DNA from: Deinococcus sp. Arct2-2
GTDB taxonomy: Bacteria > Deinococcota > Deinococci > Deinococcales > Deinococcaceae
NCBI RefSeq assembly: GCF_004801315.1
Contig: NZ_SSNW01000001.1
Coordinates: 186,001-250,000 of the forward strand
Length of the DNA stretch: 64,000 nucleotides
Direction of reading: 5' to 3'
Each line of letters starts with the position of its first letter. Position 1 is the first letter of the stretch. The notes beneath the pieces are model-generated. The model saw only the letters and a list, made by a program, of their open reading frames with translations, had not been told where the DNA came from and did not search any database. A program made the position numbers and the translations under genes. Of this stretch, positions 42,367 to 50,917 are shown piece by piece.

Positions 42367-43875
42367 ATGCCTCTTCTGCTGACCACTGCGGCACTGCTCG
42401 CACAGGCCCGCGCCGCCGAATTGCCCCTGTTCTTGAGTGCGCCGCTGCCCCCCTTGCCCGCCAATCTGAGCAGTGTGGCTTGCCCGCCGCCCACCGACCC
42501 ACTGGAGTTGGCCGTCTGGCGCGTGACGACGGCGGGAGGCCGCCCCGATTTGTCTTGCGGCAACTCGTTTGTAGAGTATCAGCGGGTGCCGCGCAGCCCC
42601 AGCACGCCAGTCGACGCCTTCGATCAGATCGCGGCGCAGATTCGGGAAGCCAAAAGCGAGGTGTTGCTGGCCAGCATGGAATGGCACGCGGGCGAGGGCC
42701 GCCCCGGTTGGACGTTTGCGCTGGCGGTGCGCGACCTGTATGGGCGGGTGCGGGCCAACCCCGCCGCCTATCCGCAGGGCATGAGCGTGCGCGTGCTGCT
42801 GGGCAATTTCCCTGATCTGGTGCGGGCAGACTGGGCCACCGCGCCGTTGGCCCTCGTGCGTGACCTTAGAACGCTGGGCGTGCCCCTGCAAGATCGGGCG
42901 GCGGGCTGGAGCCTCAGCGTCCTGAACTACCGCTATTTTCCTCACAGTCACGTCAAACTGCACATCATCGACGGACAGGATGTGACGGTGGCCGGGTTCA
43001 ACTTTACCGACACCCACCTTCCCCAAAATGCCAGCAACGGCGGCCTGCACGACCTACATGACTTGGGTCTGAGAATGACTGGGCCAGTGGCGCAAGATGG
43101 CGTGGCGGTCTTCGACGATCTGTGGCGGCACTCGCGCCAAATTCGCTGCCCGGAAGGTGTGTCGCCGCAACAGGTCAGCGCGGCCTGCACCTTGGGCGAC
43201 CCTGACCCGGTGACCCATCCTGCCGCCGCCCGCGAAGCCGTGAAAACGGGCACGGCGCGGGCCTTCATGCTGGCTCGCCGCCCCGGAGTTGACCTTGCAG
43301 ACCGCGCCCACCTGAGTCTGCTGGGGGCCGCCACCACCCAAATCGACTTGATGCAGGCCACTTTCAGCCCGCTGCTGGCATGTTGGTACGGTTTTGTCAC
43401 GCCCGACGACTGCCCCTACGACACGTTGCCCGTGTATTTGCGGGCGGTGGTGGACGCGATTGGGCGCGGCGTGCGGGTGCGGGTGCTGATGGTGGAGTAC
43501 GGCATAGACCGCGACCCCAACCGCAGCGGCGCGGCGCTCGTTCGCCTGATGGCGCGGCAACTGGGCAAAGAAGACCTGTTCGAAGCCCGCTACGTCACCT
43601 ACGCCATGCATACCAAAGCCCTCACGGTAGATGGCCGAATGGTCTTGGCGGGCAGCATGAACTTTCATTTCAGCGCGTGGGGCGGCCTTGGGCTGGCAGA
43701 AGCGGCGCTGGCAACCTCTGACCCAGCAGCGGTGCAGGGGCAACAAGCCAGCTTCGAGGACGTGTGGGCCAACCACAGCCGCCCTGTGCCGCCCGAATGG
43801 TGGATGCGGAATGTGGTGTCTGGCAGCGCGGCCACTCCCGCCGATCTGCCCGTTTCCCGTTTATCCCACCCTTAA
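42367..43875 (+). CDS. Exported phospholipase D-like protein
   Basis: A 502-aa protein with a signal peptide (MPLLLTTAALLAQARAAE). Two HKD motifs are complete: HSHVKLHIIDGQDVTVAGFN at about residues 195-214 and MHTKALTVDGRMVLAGSMNF near 415, each HxKx4D. This makes it a two-domain PLD-superfamily enzyme acting on phosphodiesters, probably phospholipids, outside the membrane. The family also includes cardiolipin synthases, but those lack this signal peptide. It follows the glycerophosphodiesterase gene divergently. The frame is open to 42307; ATG 42367 places the signal peptide best. Confidence 0.85.
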   Translation: MPLLLTTAALLAQARAAELPLFLSAPLPPLPANLSSVACPPPTDPLELAVWRVTTAGGRPDLSCGNSFVEYQRVPRSPSTPVDAFDQIAAQIREAKSEVLLASMEWHAGEGRPGWTFALAVRDLYGRVRANPAAYPQGMSVRVLLGNFPDLVRADWATAPLALVRDLRTLGVPLQDRAAGWSLSVLNYRYFPHSHVKLHIIDGQDVTVAGFNFTDTHLPQNASNGGLHDLHDLGLRMTGPVAQDGVAVFDDLWRHSRQIRCPEGVSPQQVSAACTLGDPDPVTHPAAAREAVKTGTARAFMLARRPGVDLADRAHLSLLGAATTQIDLMQATFSPLLACWYGFVTPDDCPYDTLPVYLRAVVDAIGRGVRVRVLMVEYGIDRDPNRSGAALVRLMARQLGKEDLFEARYVTYAMHTKALTVDGRMVLAGSMNFHFSAWGGLGLAEAALATSDPAAVQGQQASFEDVWANHSRPVPPEWWMRNVVSGSAATPADLPVSRLSHP

Positions 43876-43921
43876 CCACGTTGCTTAGACCTACACTGAG
43901 CGGCGTGAGAGGTCAAGACGG

Positions 43922-44920
43922 ATGACAGTTGAACGGGTGTATTTAGCCAAGCCACGCGGCTTTTGCGCGGGCGTGGTCATGGCGATTGGCGCAGTGGAGC
44001 GGGCCGCCCGCGAGGAAGCCAAGCCTGTGACCGTGTACCATTCCATCGTGCATAACCACACGGTGGTAGAGCGGCTGGAGCAGCAAGGCGGGGTGCATTT
44101 CGTAGAAAGTCTGGACAATATAGACGCCCTGCCTGCCGGAAGCGAAACGGTGGTGTTCAGCGCCCACGGCATCAGTCCGCTGGTGCGTGAGCGGGCACGG
44201 CAACTGGGACTGGCGACCATAGACGCCACTTGCCCCTTAGTGACCAAAGTGCATACCGAGGCCAAAAAGTATGCACGCGAGGGCTATACCATCCTCCTGA
44301 TCGGGGACAGTGCCAAGCACCAAGAAGTGATCGGCACCAGCGGAGAAGCGCCCGACAATACCGTGCTGGTGGGCGTGCTGGGCAAAACGGGTGAAGGGCT
44401 GCATGACCCACACACCGTAGAAGTGCCTGACCCCGAACGCTTGGTGGTGCTGACCCAAACCACCCTCAGCGTAGACGACACCCGCCGCACGGTGGATATT
44501 TTGAAGGCCCGCTTTCCGGCGCTGGTCATTCCGCCCAGCGAAGACCTGTGCTACGCCACCAAAAACCGTCAGGACGCCGTCAAGAACATCGCGCCCAACG
44601 TAGACGCCTTTTTGGTGCTGACCAGCACGCACTCCAGCAACGGAATGCGCCTGCTGGAACTGGCCTCGGATACCTGTGGCCGCGCCTACCGCCTAGAAAC
44701 CGATAGCGACGTGGTGAATCTGGACTTGGGGGGCGTGACTTCGGTGGGAATTACCAGCGCCGCCAGCACGCCCGATGACCTCGTGCAAAACCTCGTGGCC
44801 TACTTTCGCCGCCTGAATCCAGCGTTGCAGGTCATCGAGGAGGGCGAGTGGGAGAATATTGAGTTCCGCGAGCCGAAGAAAATTCTGGCCTCGCAGGAAT
44901 TGCCCCGCACCATGCGCTGA
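43922..44920 (+). CDS. ispH: 4-hydroxy-3-methylbut-2-enyl diphosphate reductase
   Basis: A 332-aa [4Fe-4S] enzyme, the last step of the MEP isoprenoid pathway, giving IPP and DMAPP. Cluster cysteines appear in [13 protein letters not shown] (residue about 15), [14 protein letters not shown] (about 104) and [12 protein letters not shown] (about 210). [13 protein letters not shown] and [11 protein letters not shown] hold the substrate histidines. The SxN motif reads [15 protein letters not shown] products feed the carotenoid and menaquinone pathways, and a prenyl diphosphate synthase gene lies 7 kb downstream. The length is a little above E. coli IspH (316 aa). Single gene. Confidence 0.96.
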   Translation: MTVERVYLAKPRGFCAGVVMAIGAVERAAREEAKPVTVYHSIVHNHTVVERLEQQGGVHFVESLDNIDALPAGSETVVFSAHGISPLVRERARQLGLATIDATCPLVTKVHTEAKKYAREGYTILLIGDSAKHQEVIGTSGEAPDNTVLVGVLGKTGEGLHDPHTVEVPDPERLVVLTQTTLSVDDTRRTVDILKARFPALVIPPSEDLCYATKNRQDAVKNIAPNVDAFLVLTSTHSSNGMRLLELASDTCGRAYRLETDSDVVNLDLGGVTSVGITSAASTPDDLVQNLVAYFRRLNPALQVIEEGEWENIEFREPKKILASQELPRTMR

Positions 44921-45091
44921 AGCGGGTGCGATTCGGGCTGGATGGTATGGGCTTGCTGGACACTGGCCGTCCTTTCCCCGAAAAATGCAGCAAACGGAAC
45001 TGAAGTTAATTCCGAACATCTGTCGTTCCCCTCTCTGCAAAGAAATCGCCTTAGTTCCGTACCAGACGCTCTTTCTTACTACTAACCAAGC

Positions 45092-45118
45092 AAAAGCCCC
45101 CGCACGTTGGCAGGGGCT
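45092..45118 (-). terminator. Terminator of the NlpC/P60 gene
   Basis: On the minus strand AGCCCCTGC pairs with GCGGGGGCT and is followed by TTTTG. It lies about 30 nt after the stop at 45150. Confidence 0.65.
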
Positions 45119-45149
45119 GGTCGAAGAAAACCTTCTTTCTATACAGGGA

Positions 45150-45779
45150 TTAGTTCAGGATGCGGCGTGCGCCGTTATAGCGGCTGGCCCAGTACACATT
45201 GCTAAACAGCGGCTCTACGATGGTGCGCCCGTGATAGCTATTGGCATTGGCCATCATGCCGTCGCCCATATACAGCCCCACATGGCTTGCCACGCGGCCC
45301 ATCGTATTGAAGAACACGAGGTCGCCCGCACGCAGGTCACGGCGGCTGACAGCGCTGCCCGAGCGCCATTGGGCGGCGGCAGTCCGGGGAATGTTGATGC
45401 CCATCGTCCGGAACACGTTCATGGTGAACGCGCTGCAATCTATCCCGCCGCCGCCCGTGCCGCCCAGTGCGTAGCGGATGCCCAGCCAACGGCTCGCGGC
45501 GCTGCGAACGAAGACGCCGCCGCGAGAGGGGGCGGCGGCGACTTGTGGCGCGGCGGGACGGTTGACCACCGGGGCTGCATTGCCGCCGATATTGAGACGC
45601 TGACCGACCTGAATGGTGGTGCTAGGCAGGCGGTTCAGCTTCATCAGCGTGGGGGCGTCCACGCGGGTGGCACGGGCGATGGAGTACAAAGTATCGCCAG
45701 ATTTAACGGTGTAGGTGGCGGCCAAGGAGCTGGAAGTGCTCAACGCGGCGGCAATCAAAAGAACAGAGAAGGCTTTCAT
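45150..45779 (-). CDS. Exported LysM-NlpC/P60 peptidoglycan hydrolase
   Basis: A 209-aa cell-wall hydrolase. Signal peptide ([20 protein letters not shown]), then one LysM domain at residues about 22-66 ([24 protein letters not shown]), a Pro/Ala-rich linker, and an NlpC/P60 domain. The catalytic cysteine is in [15 protein letters not shown], the histidine in [12 protein letters not shown], and the third polar residue is in [10 protein letters not shown]. It cleaves gamma-D-glutamyl-diamino-acid bonds in peptidoglycan. A GGGAG stretch precedes the ATG. Single gene, terminator downstream. Confidence 0.92.
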   Translation of the reverse strand: MKAFSVLLIAAALSTSSSLAATYTVKSGDTLYSIARATRVDAPTLMKLNRLPSTTIQVGQRLNIGGNAAPVVNRPAAPQVAAAPSRGGVFVRSAASRWLGIRYALGGTGGGGIDCSAFTMNVFRTMGINIPRTAAAQWRSGSAVSRRDLRAGDLVFFNTMGRVASHVGLYMGDGMMANANSYHGRTIVEPLFSNVYWASRYNGARRILN

Positions 45780-46004
45780 CGACTCCCAGAGTTTACCCTA
45801 TCTTTATTTATTCGGCCTTAATCCATAGGCGAAAACCGGTATTTTATGCGCCTATACGCCGTCTATGCGTTCTCAAAATTCCGGATTGTGCCTGTTGATG
45901 CACATTCATCTCAATGTTCTCAGAAAGCGGCTCATTTCTGATTTCAAGTTAAAGATGTGATGCTGGGCAGCTTTTAGGCCAATGCCGAAAAGTCGATTTC
46001 TCAG

Positions 46005-46023
46005 GATTCTCATGATGAGAATC
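46005..46023. promoter_or_regulatory. 19-bp palindrome in the 45780-46148 gap
   Basis: gattctcatgatgagaatc: 9-nt arms that are exact complements around one central base. Its length and form are typical of a dimeric regulator site (Fur/DtxR type). It lies about 50 nt upstream of a TATACT box (46072-46077) of the gene at 46149. The rest of the gap holds no recognised element. Confidence 0.45.
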
Positions 46024-46071
46024 GGGGTCTCCGGTTCAGATGACTTGGTCACGGCGGCCCCGGCCCACGCT

Positions 46072-46077
46072 TATACT
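46072..46077 (+). promoter_or_regulatory. -10 box of the 46149 gene
   Basis: TATACT about 70 nt before the ATG. TTGGTC at 46045-46050 is 21 nt upstream, rather far for a -35 box. Confidence 0.4.
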
Positions 46078-46148
46078 CTCGCCAATCGCCGCGCTTCTGC
46101 GTGCCCGCTTTGTTCCTTCCTGACCCACTGCTTTATGTTGGAGGCTTG

Positions 46149-46568
46149 ATGAAAGAAACCATGAGTACCGAACAGATGTTGCAAGGCCTGAAACACTACC
46201 GCCGCATTGCCCGTCAGGACATGCTGCGTGCCCCCGAAACGCCGCACCCGGACGCTTTTTTGGCTCATGCCGAGAGCCGCCGCGCTCTGTATGTCGACCT
46301 CGGTACGCACGCCGAAAAGCACGCTCCCAGCGACGTAATCACCCACGCGCTGGAGTTGTATCAGGCCATTCCCTTTTCTACGGGCACGGCAGAACACGAA
46401 TATCCTGACCTGAAGGGCCGCGAAAACGCCCTAGAAAACTTCTTTTTGTTGGTGGGCCTCGATCCCAAAACCCGCCGTGAGGCCCGCAGCCGCCGCCCCA
46501 AGATGGACGCGGCTCCAGTCGTGCCCGCGCCCGCCAGCGACACTCCCAGCGAACTGACTTCCGGCTGA
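46149..46568 (+). CDS. Hypothetical Deinococcus protein
   Basis: A 139-aa soluble protein beginning MKETMSTEQMLQGLKHYRRI, with GGAGG at 46140-46144 just before the ATG, which decides the start. The middle (HAPSDVITHALELYQAIPF, then NALENFFLLVGL) is helical and amphipathic. The C-terminus is Pro/Ala-rich and disordered-looking (APVVPAPASDTPSEL). No catalytic motif or membrane segment. The upstream palindrome at 46005-46023 may regulate it. Family unknown. Confidence 0.65.
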   Translation: MKETMSTEQMLQGLKHYRRIARQDMLRAPETPHPDAFLAHAESRRALYVDLGTHAEKHAPSDVITHALELYQAIPFSTGTAEHEYPDLKGRENALENFFLLVGLDPKTRREARSRRPKMDAAPVVPAPASDTPSELTSG

Positions 46569-46636
46569 GTTTCCATTAGCTAAGGTTCGCCAACCAAACC
46601 GTCATCTGCGTTCCGCTGTGCAGGAGCGCGGCGCGT

Positions 46637-46642
46637 TATGTT
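46637..46642 (+). promoter_or_regulatory. -10 box of a leaderless promoter (udg)
   Basis: TATGTT six nt before the ATG at 46649. Confidence 0.45.
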
Positions 46643-46648
46643 TGGGGC

Positions 46649-47344
46649 ATGACGGCCCCGCACCCGTTCCCTCCCGACTTGGCGCTGGCCGACACTGCCG
46701 CCCTGCAAGCCCTAGAGCTTCAGGCCAAAGGATGCACGGCCTGCAAACTGCGCCCCGGTTGTACGCAAGTCGTGGTGGCCGATGGCAATCCGCAGGCCCG
46801 CTTGGTCATCATCGGGGAAGGGCCGGGGGGCGACGAAGACCGCTTGGGCCGCCCCTTTGTAGGCCGCGCCGGACAACTGATGGACAAGATTTTGGCCGCC
46901 GTGAACCTCACGCGGGCTGATACTTACATCACCAACATAGTCAAGTGTCGCCCGCCCGGAAACCGCGCTCCCGAACCCGACGAAACTCAGATTTGCACCG
47001 AGCTGTGGCTGGAGCCTCAGTTGGCCCTCTTGCGCCCACAGATCATCCTGAGTTTGGGCAACACACCCACGCAGTATTTGCTGGGCACGCGGCAGGGCAT
47101 CACGCGCATTCGCGGCACTTGGCACCCCTTCCGGCGCGATACGTGGGGGCAGGATGCCTTGCTGATGCCCATGTTTCACCCCGCCTATTTGCTGAGAAAT
47201 GAGAGCCGTGCGGCGGGCGGCCCCAAGAGCCTCACTTGGCGCGATATTCGGGAAGTGGCCGCCGTGCTGCGCGGGGAGAAGGAGCCGGAAGGGTTGGTGA
47301 AGCCGGAGCCTGCGGATATGGTGGGGCAGCCGGGGCTGTTCTGA
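46649..47344 (+). CDS. Uracil-DNA glycosylase, family 4 (iron-sulfur)
   Basis: A 231-aa glycosylase that removes uracil from DNA as the first step of base-excision repair. Family 4 motifs are [20 protein letters not shown] (motif A) and [13 protein letters not shown] (motif B). The [4Fe-4S] cysteines are Cys29, Cys32 (GCTACKL) and Cys about 100 and 116 (IVKCRPPGN and ETQICTE). The enzyme resembles D. radiodurans DR_1751. TTATGT is at 46636-46641, so transcription may start at the ATG. The protein lies upstream of a repeat-filled gap and then the recF operon on the other strand. Length is typical. Confidence 0.9.
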   Translation: MTAPHPFPPDLALADTAALQALELQAKGCTACKLRPGCTQVVVADGNPQARLVIIGEGPGGDEDRLGRPFVGRAGQLMDKILAAVNLTRADTYITNIVKCRPPGNRAPEPDETQICTELWLEPQLALLRPQIILSLGNTPTQYLLGTRQGITRIRGTWHPFRRDTWGQDALLMPMFHPAYLLRNESRAAGGPKSLTWRDIREVAAVLRGEKEPEGLVKPEPADMVGQPGLF

Positions 47345-47369
47345 TTTAGGTTTGGATTATTGAGGTAGT

Positions 47370-47720
47370 TGGGCTTGTCTCACGTTGGATTCCCCCACCC
47401 CCCAGCCCCCGCCCCCAGAGGGGTCAGGGGAGCTAAGCGCTCCGCTCGGGAGGATTGATCTTGTTGAATTTTAAGTCGGGTAGATCGTTCTTTTGAAGCT
47501 GAATTGCCAGTCGTCCTGAAGATGGAATTGGCCCGCGCGTTGCACGCACGACGGCCTCACACGCAGTTGGGCGGGAACGGTTTATGGTAGCGGTGTGGTG
47601 GTTTTGGCTCCTCCACCTTGAGGGGGGAGGTTGGGACTCTCAGAGCTACGCAGTAGAGGGGGTGAGTAAGCGAAGCGATTGCCCTCCCTCCCGTCCTCAG
47701 ACACTAGACCCTTAGACGTT
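47370..47720. repeat. Long composite repeat, copy 1 (related to 50588-50875)
   Basis: Starts with ccaccccccagcccccgccccc, then agcgctccgctcgggaggattgatcttgt, then a gaattgccagt... ggcccgc segment, gacggcctcacacg and ctccaccttgaggggggaggt, ending with a family B tail (gagtaagcgaagcgattgccctccct). It accounts for most of the gap 47345-47731. Confidence 0.65.
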
Positions 47721-47731
47721 CCCTTCCCCAC

Positions 47732-48610
47732 TCACCGCCCCGAATTCAATACATTCCTAGTTCGCTCAGGCAGGGCGGCGCGTTCGGACGGCAGCAGTTG
47801 CACACGCGGTTTGCGGAAGGTCAGCGACAGGTAGATTTCGGCCTGCTGAAGCAGAAACTCGCGGTAGCCTTGGCCCACCGAATCCGGCTTTGGCCCGCTG
47901 CGGACGCATTCCAGCGCCAGCAAATCCAGTTGGCTTTTCAGTTCTTCCAGCGCCAGCGTGCGGGCCGCGTTCATGCCGCTGTCTCCCAGTGGCCCCGAGA
48001 GCGTGGGCAGGCGCTCTGGCAGGCGCATCAGCAGTTTGGCGGCGCGTTTCACGTTGGGGTCTTCCAGCGAGAGGGTGCAGGCGCGGCAGGGCTGCTCTTT
48101 GCTAGCTTCATTACATACCGGGCAAGGCCGCCAACCCTGTTGTTCACGCCATTTCCGCGCCCGTGTGATGGCTTCGGCGGCCCGCAGCGCGGCGGGAAGC
48201 AACTCGCCGTCTATGCCCTTCACCAACGCCTGAGCGCGTTCCCGGTCAGGGGCGGGCAGCGGTGCGGGCGTGGGAGCCGCCGCTTTGGTGGTGCTGCGAA
48301 TCGTGCCCACGCTAAAGCGGATTTCGTTGATCGGATGGTCGCCCAGCATGGCATTCAGCGCCTTCAAAAAATGGTGGCGCTGCATGCTGAGGTGGTGGGC
48401 GGTGGCACTGTCTCGCACCTCGACAAACAGCGTAGACCCCTGCTGAGAGCGGGGCCGCGTGAGTTTGGCAATTTCTGGCCCTACCGCCTGCGGCCAAGCC
48501 AAAATCGCCCGCGCTCGCTGCACGCCTTTGGCAATCCGGGCCGTGCCCAGCGTCGCGCCCATGAGTTCGGCTATGCCCAGAGTGCCGCCCCAGCGCCGCG
48601 TTTTGCTCAT
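47732..48610 (-). CDS. DUF721/DciA-like protein with zinc ribbon
   Basis: A 292-aa protein. Residues about 15-105 form a DUF721 (DciA) domain: ILAWPQAVGPEIAKLTRPRS, then TLFVEVRDSATAHHLSMQRH and INEIRFSVGT. DciA proteins load the replicative helicase DnaB in bacteria without DnaC. A C-terminal CPVC...CRAC zinc ribbon at about 160-180 is unusual for DUF721 proteins, which are commonly about 100-170 aa. It overlaps recF by 4 nt (ATGA), a replication-repair pairing. Its helicase-loading role is inferred from the domain. Confidence 0.8.
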   Translation of the reverse strand: MSKTRRWGGTLGIAELMGATLGTARIAKGVQRARAILAWPQAVGPEIAKLTRPRSQQGSTLFVEVRDSATAHHLSMQRHHFLKALNAMLGDHPINEIRFSVGTIRSTTKAAAPTPAPLPAPDRERAQALVKGIDGELLPAALRAAEAITRARKWREQQGWRPCPVCNEASKEQPCRACTLSLEDPNVKRAAKLLMRLPERLPTLSGPLGDSGMNAARTLALEELKSQLDLLALECVRSGPKPDSVGQGYREFLLQQAEIYLSLTFRKPRVQLLPSERAALPERTRNVLNSGR

Positions 48611-49707
48611 GCGCCTGCCTCTACGGTGCCTGCTTCTACGGGCCGAAAGTCTTCCAAATCAGCAGCCTGATCTTCAGGCATAAAACGGCCTGCGTGCGCC
48701 CGCAACGTCAGCACGGCTCCCGGCGCTCGCTCGGTTCCGGTCACGATGGCCTGCGGCACGCTGGCGGCCAAGTCCAGCAGGAAGGCGCGGCGGGTGGGGT
48801 CAAGTTCGGCGCTGAAGTCATCGATCAGCAGCACAGGCTTTTCTCCAAATTTTTCCGACAACAGTTCCAGTTCGGCGCGGCGCAGGGCCAGCGCAACGGT
48901 CCGGCCTTCGCCCCGGCTGGCATATTCGGACGCGGCAAAGTCGCCCAACGTCAGCGTGAGGTCGTCGCGGTGCGGCCCCGTCACGGTAGCTCCGCGTGCC
49001 AGTTCCTCGCCCCGACGGGCGCTGAGGTCGCGGGCGTAGTGTTCGGGCGTGGTGGATTCGGTGAGGGTCAGCTTCAGCGGTTTGCGGCTGCCCAGCGCGG
49101 CGTTCGCTTCGCCTGCCAGTTCGTCCAACCGGGTCAGGGCGCGGCGTCTGAACAGCATGATTTCGCCGCCCAGTTTCAGTAGCGAGTCGTCCCAGACGTG
49201 CATCGCCCATTCCTCACCGCCCTTGAGGGCTGCATTGCGCTGAGACACCGTGCGCTCATAGCGGGCCAGTTGTTCGGCGTAGCGGGCGCTGATGCGCGAC
49301 AGCAAGGCGTCGAGGTAAGCGCGGCGTCCGGCGGGGGGGCCGAACACCAGTTCGCTGTCTTCGGGCCGGATCCACACGGCGCTGCCACGCGGCAAGTCTC
49401 CGGTCTTCACGCGCACGCCGTCGACCTTCAGTTGCCGCCGCCCACGCCCCAGCCCCACTTCCTGCACGCTCAGGCTGCCGCCTTGCTGCAAATCCGCCCG
49501 CACATAGGCTTCTTTTTCGCCCGACTGCACCAGTTGCTCTAGGCGGTTCACGTCGGTCAGGCCAGTCAGGGCCAAGTACGCCGCTTCCAGCAAATTGGTT
49601 TTGCCCGCGCCGTTTTCCCCGTACACGCCCGTAACCCCCGCCGGAAAATGCAGCGTATCGGGCGCAAGGTTGCGGTAGTTCAGGGTAGACAGGGACTCCA
49701 GATGCAC
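48607..49707 (-). CDS. recF: DNA replication and repair protein RecF
   Basis: A 366-aa SMC-like ATPase that helps load RecA at gaps, central to RecFOR repair in Deinococcus, which lacks RecBC. Walker A is GENGAGKT at residues 30-37 (after LNYRNLAPDTLHFPAGVTGVY). The ABC signature appears as FAASEYASRGEGRTVALALR and Walker B in KPVLLIDDFSAELDPTRRAF. The start is GTG 49707. TAGAAT lies 7 nt upstream, so the message is probably leaderless. It is co-transcribed with the DUF721 gene. Length as in other Deinococcus RecF. Confidence 0.95.
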   Translation of the reverse strand: MHLESLSTLNYRNLAPDTLHFPAGVTGVYGENGAGKTNLLEAAYLALTGLTDVNRLEQLVQSGEKEAYVRADLQQGGSLSVQEVGLGRGRRQLKVDGVRVKTGDLPRGSAVWIRPEDSELVFGPPAGRRAYLDALLSRISARYAEQLARYERTVSQRNAALKGGEEWAMHVWDDSLLKLGGEIMLFRRRALTRLDELAGEANAALGSRKPLKLTLTESTTPEHYARDLSARRGEELARGATVTGPHRDDLTLTLGDFAASEYASRGEGRTVALALRRAELELLSEKFGEKPVLLIDDFSAELDPTRRAFLLDLAASVPQAIVTGTERAPGAVLTLRAHAGRFMPEDQAADLEDFRPVEAGTVEAGA

Positions 49708-49714
49708 GCCCTCT

Positions 49715-49720
49715 ATTCTA
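49715..49720 (-). promoter_or_regulatory. -10 box of the leaderless recF promoter
   Basis: TAGAAT on the minus strand, seven nt before GTG 49707. Confidence 0.5.
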
Positions 49721-49773
49721 CGTTCGGCGGCGGCGGGGAAATGGGGTGTGGGTTGTGGGATGTCGGAGGGGCT

Positions 49774-49779
49774 TATGCT
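49774..49779 (+). promoter_or_regulatory. -10 box of a leaderless promoter
   Basis: TATGCT six nt before ATG 49786. Confidence 0.45.
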
Positions 49780-49785
49780 TTCTCA

Positions 49786-50571
49786 ATGTCCGGTTCCCTG
49801 TCTGACCTGCTGATCGTCACGCCCCACCCTTCCGGCCAGCTCCCCGCCGACGTGCTGCACGACATGTTGGGCGACGACGCCTTCGACAGTGCCAAACGTG
49901 CCGCCTTCCTGCGCCGCGTGTTTTTGGAAGGTGATCCCTTCACCGATCTGATTTACCTTGTACCCGGCGCAGAGCATGTGCAGGCCGCCTGGAGCCGCTT
50001 TGCCGTAGACCTGAACCGTGACCGCGCCGACACCGCCGACAACGGCGTCATCAAGGTGATGGATTTTGACCGCTCGCCCCTGTATCCGGCTGACTTTGCC
50101 CTGTCGCCTGCCGCCCGCGAGAGCAGACTACGCCGCCTCTGGGACACCTTCGACGCGCAGGTGCAGGCCGAACTGGCGGGCAAGCGCCTGATGATCGTGG
50201 GCCACAGCATGGCTCCGTATGGCCCCGCGCTCAGCCCCACTCCCGGCGTGCCGCGCCCCGGCATCACGCTGATGCTGGGCAGCGCCGCCGCCCCCACCTT
50301 TCCGCGTGCCCAATGGGACGCCCTGCAAGCCGTGTGCGCCGAAGCTTTTGCGCCGTTGCTCACCGGAGAATTTACTCGCGTCGCTATCGGCGATCCGTGG
50401 GATACCGACACGCTCAGCCTGAATCATCAGCGGCGCACGGGCATTCCGGCGTTTGGGATAGAGGTCAATGCGGGCCTGTACTTACGGGATGGCGAGGGGC
50501 AGGATGGAGCAATTCGGGCGCTGAATGGGGCGTTTGGGCGGTTTGCGGCGGGGGCTTTGGCGTTGGTTTGA
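49786..50571 (+). CDS. N-formylglutamate amidohydrolase-like protein
   Basis: A 261-aa protein of the FGase family, which hydrolyses N-formylglutamate (histidine degradation) or related amides. Features are LIVTPHPSGQLPAD at the N-terminus (HPSG motif), FAVDLNRDRADTAD (the NRD loop), and a late GIEVNAGLYLRDG. KRLMIVGHSMAPYGP holds a candidate catalytic His, and PRPGITLMLGSAAAPTF follows. The length (about 260) is typical. ATG 49786 is preferred over the upstream ORF start because a TATGCT box lies 6 nt before it. It is divergent from recF with a shared promoter region. The substrate is inferred from the family. Confidence 0.82.
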   Translation: MSGSLSDLLIVTPHPSGQLPADVLHDMLGDDAFDSAKRAAFLRRVFLEGDPFTDLIYLVPGAEHVQAAWSRFAVDLNRDRADTADNGVIKVMDFDRSPLYPADFALSPAARESRLRRLWDTFDAQVQAELAGKRLMIVGHSMAPYGPALSPTPGVPRPGITLMLGSAAAPTFPRAQWDALQAVCAEAFAPLLTGEFTRVAIGDPWDTDTLSLNHQRRTGIPAFGIEVNAGLYLRDGEGQDGAIRALNGAFGRFAAGALALV

Positions 50572-50587
50572 GGAATGGACTTGGGAT

Positions 50588-50875
50588 TTTTGGGCTTGCC
50601 CCACGATTTGCCCCACCCCCCAGCCCCCTATCCCACCGGGTAGGGGGAGTAAAGCGCTCCGCTCAGGAGGATTGATCTTGTCGCATCTCAAGTCGGTTTG
50701 TTCGTTCATCTGAAGCGGAATTGCCAGTTCATTCCAAGCTGGAACTGGCCCGCCCACTGCGTGGACGACGGCCTCACACGGATTCGGGCGGGGACGGTGT
50801 GGGGTGGCGGTGTCGGGGTTTTCGCTCCCTCACCCTTGAGGGGGGAGGGAGCGAATGAGCGCAGCGATTGCCCTT
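50588..50875. repeat. Long composite repeat, copy 2
   Basis: Parallels 47370-47720: cttgccccacgatttgccccaccccccagcc, agcgctccgctcaggaggattgatcttgt, ggaattgccagttcattccaagctggaactggcccgcc, gacggcctcacacgg, ctcacccttgaggggggagg, then a family B tail. It fills the gap 50572-50917. Confidence 0.65.
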
Positions 50876-50917
50876 CATCTGTTCCCACTGACCACTACCC
50901 ACTCACCACTTCCTGCT

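Noticed and set aside
46636..46652. Possible radiation/desiccation response motif (RDRM) at the UDG start
   Set aside because: TTATGT matches one half of the consensus as I remember it (TTATGTCATTGACATAA), but the second half is poor (about 11 of 17 matches). The TTATGT is better explained as a -10 box.
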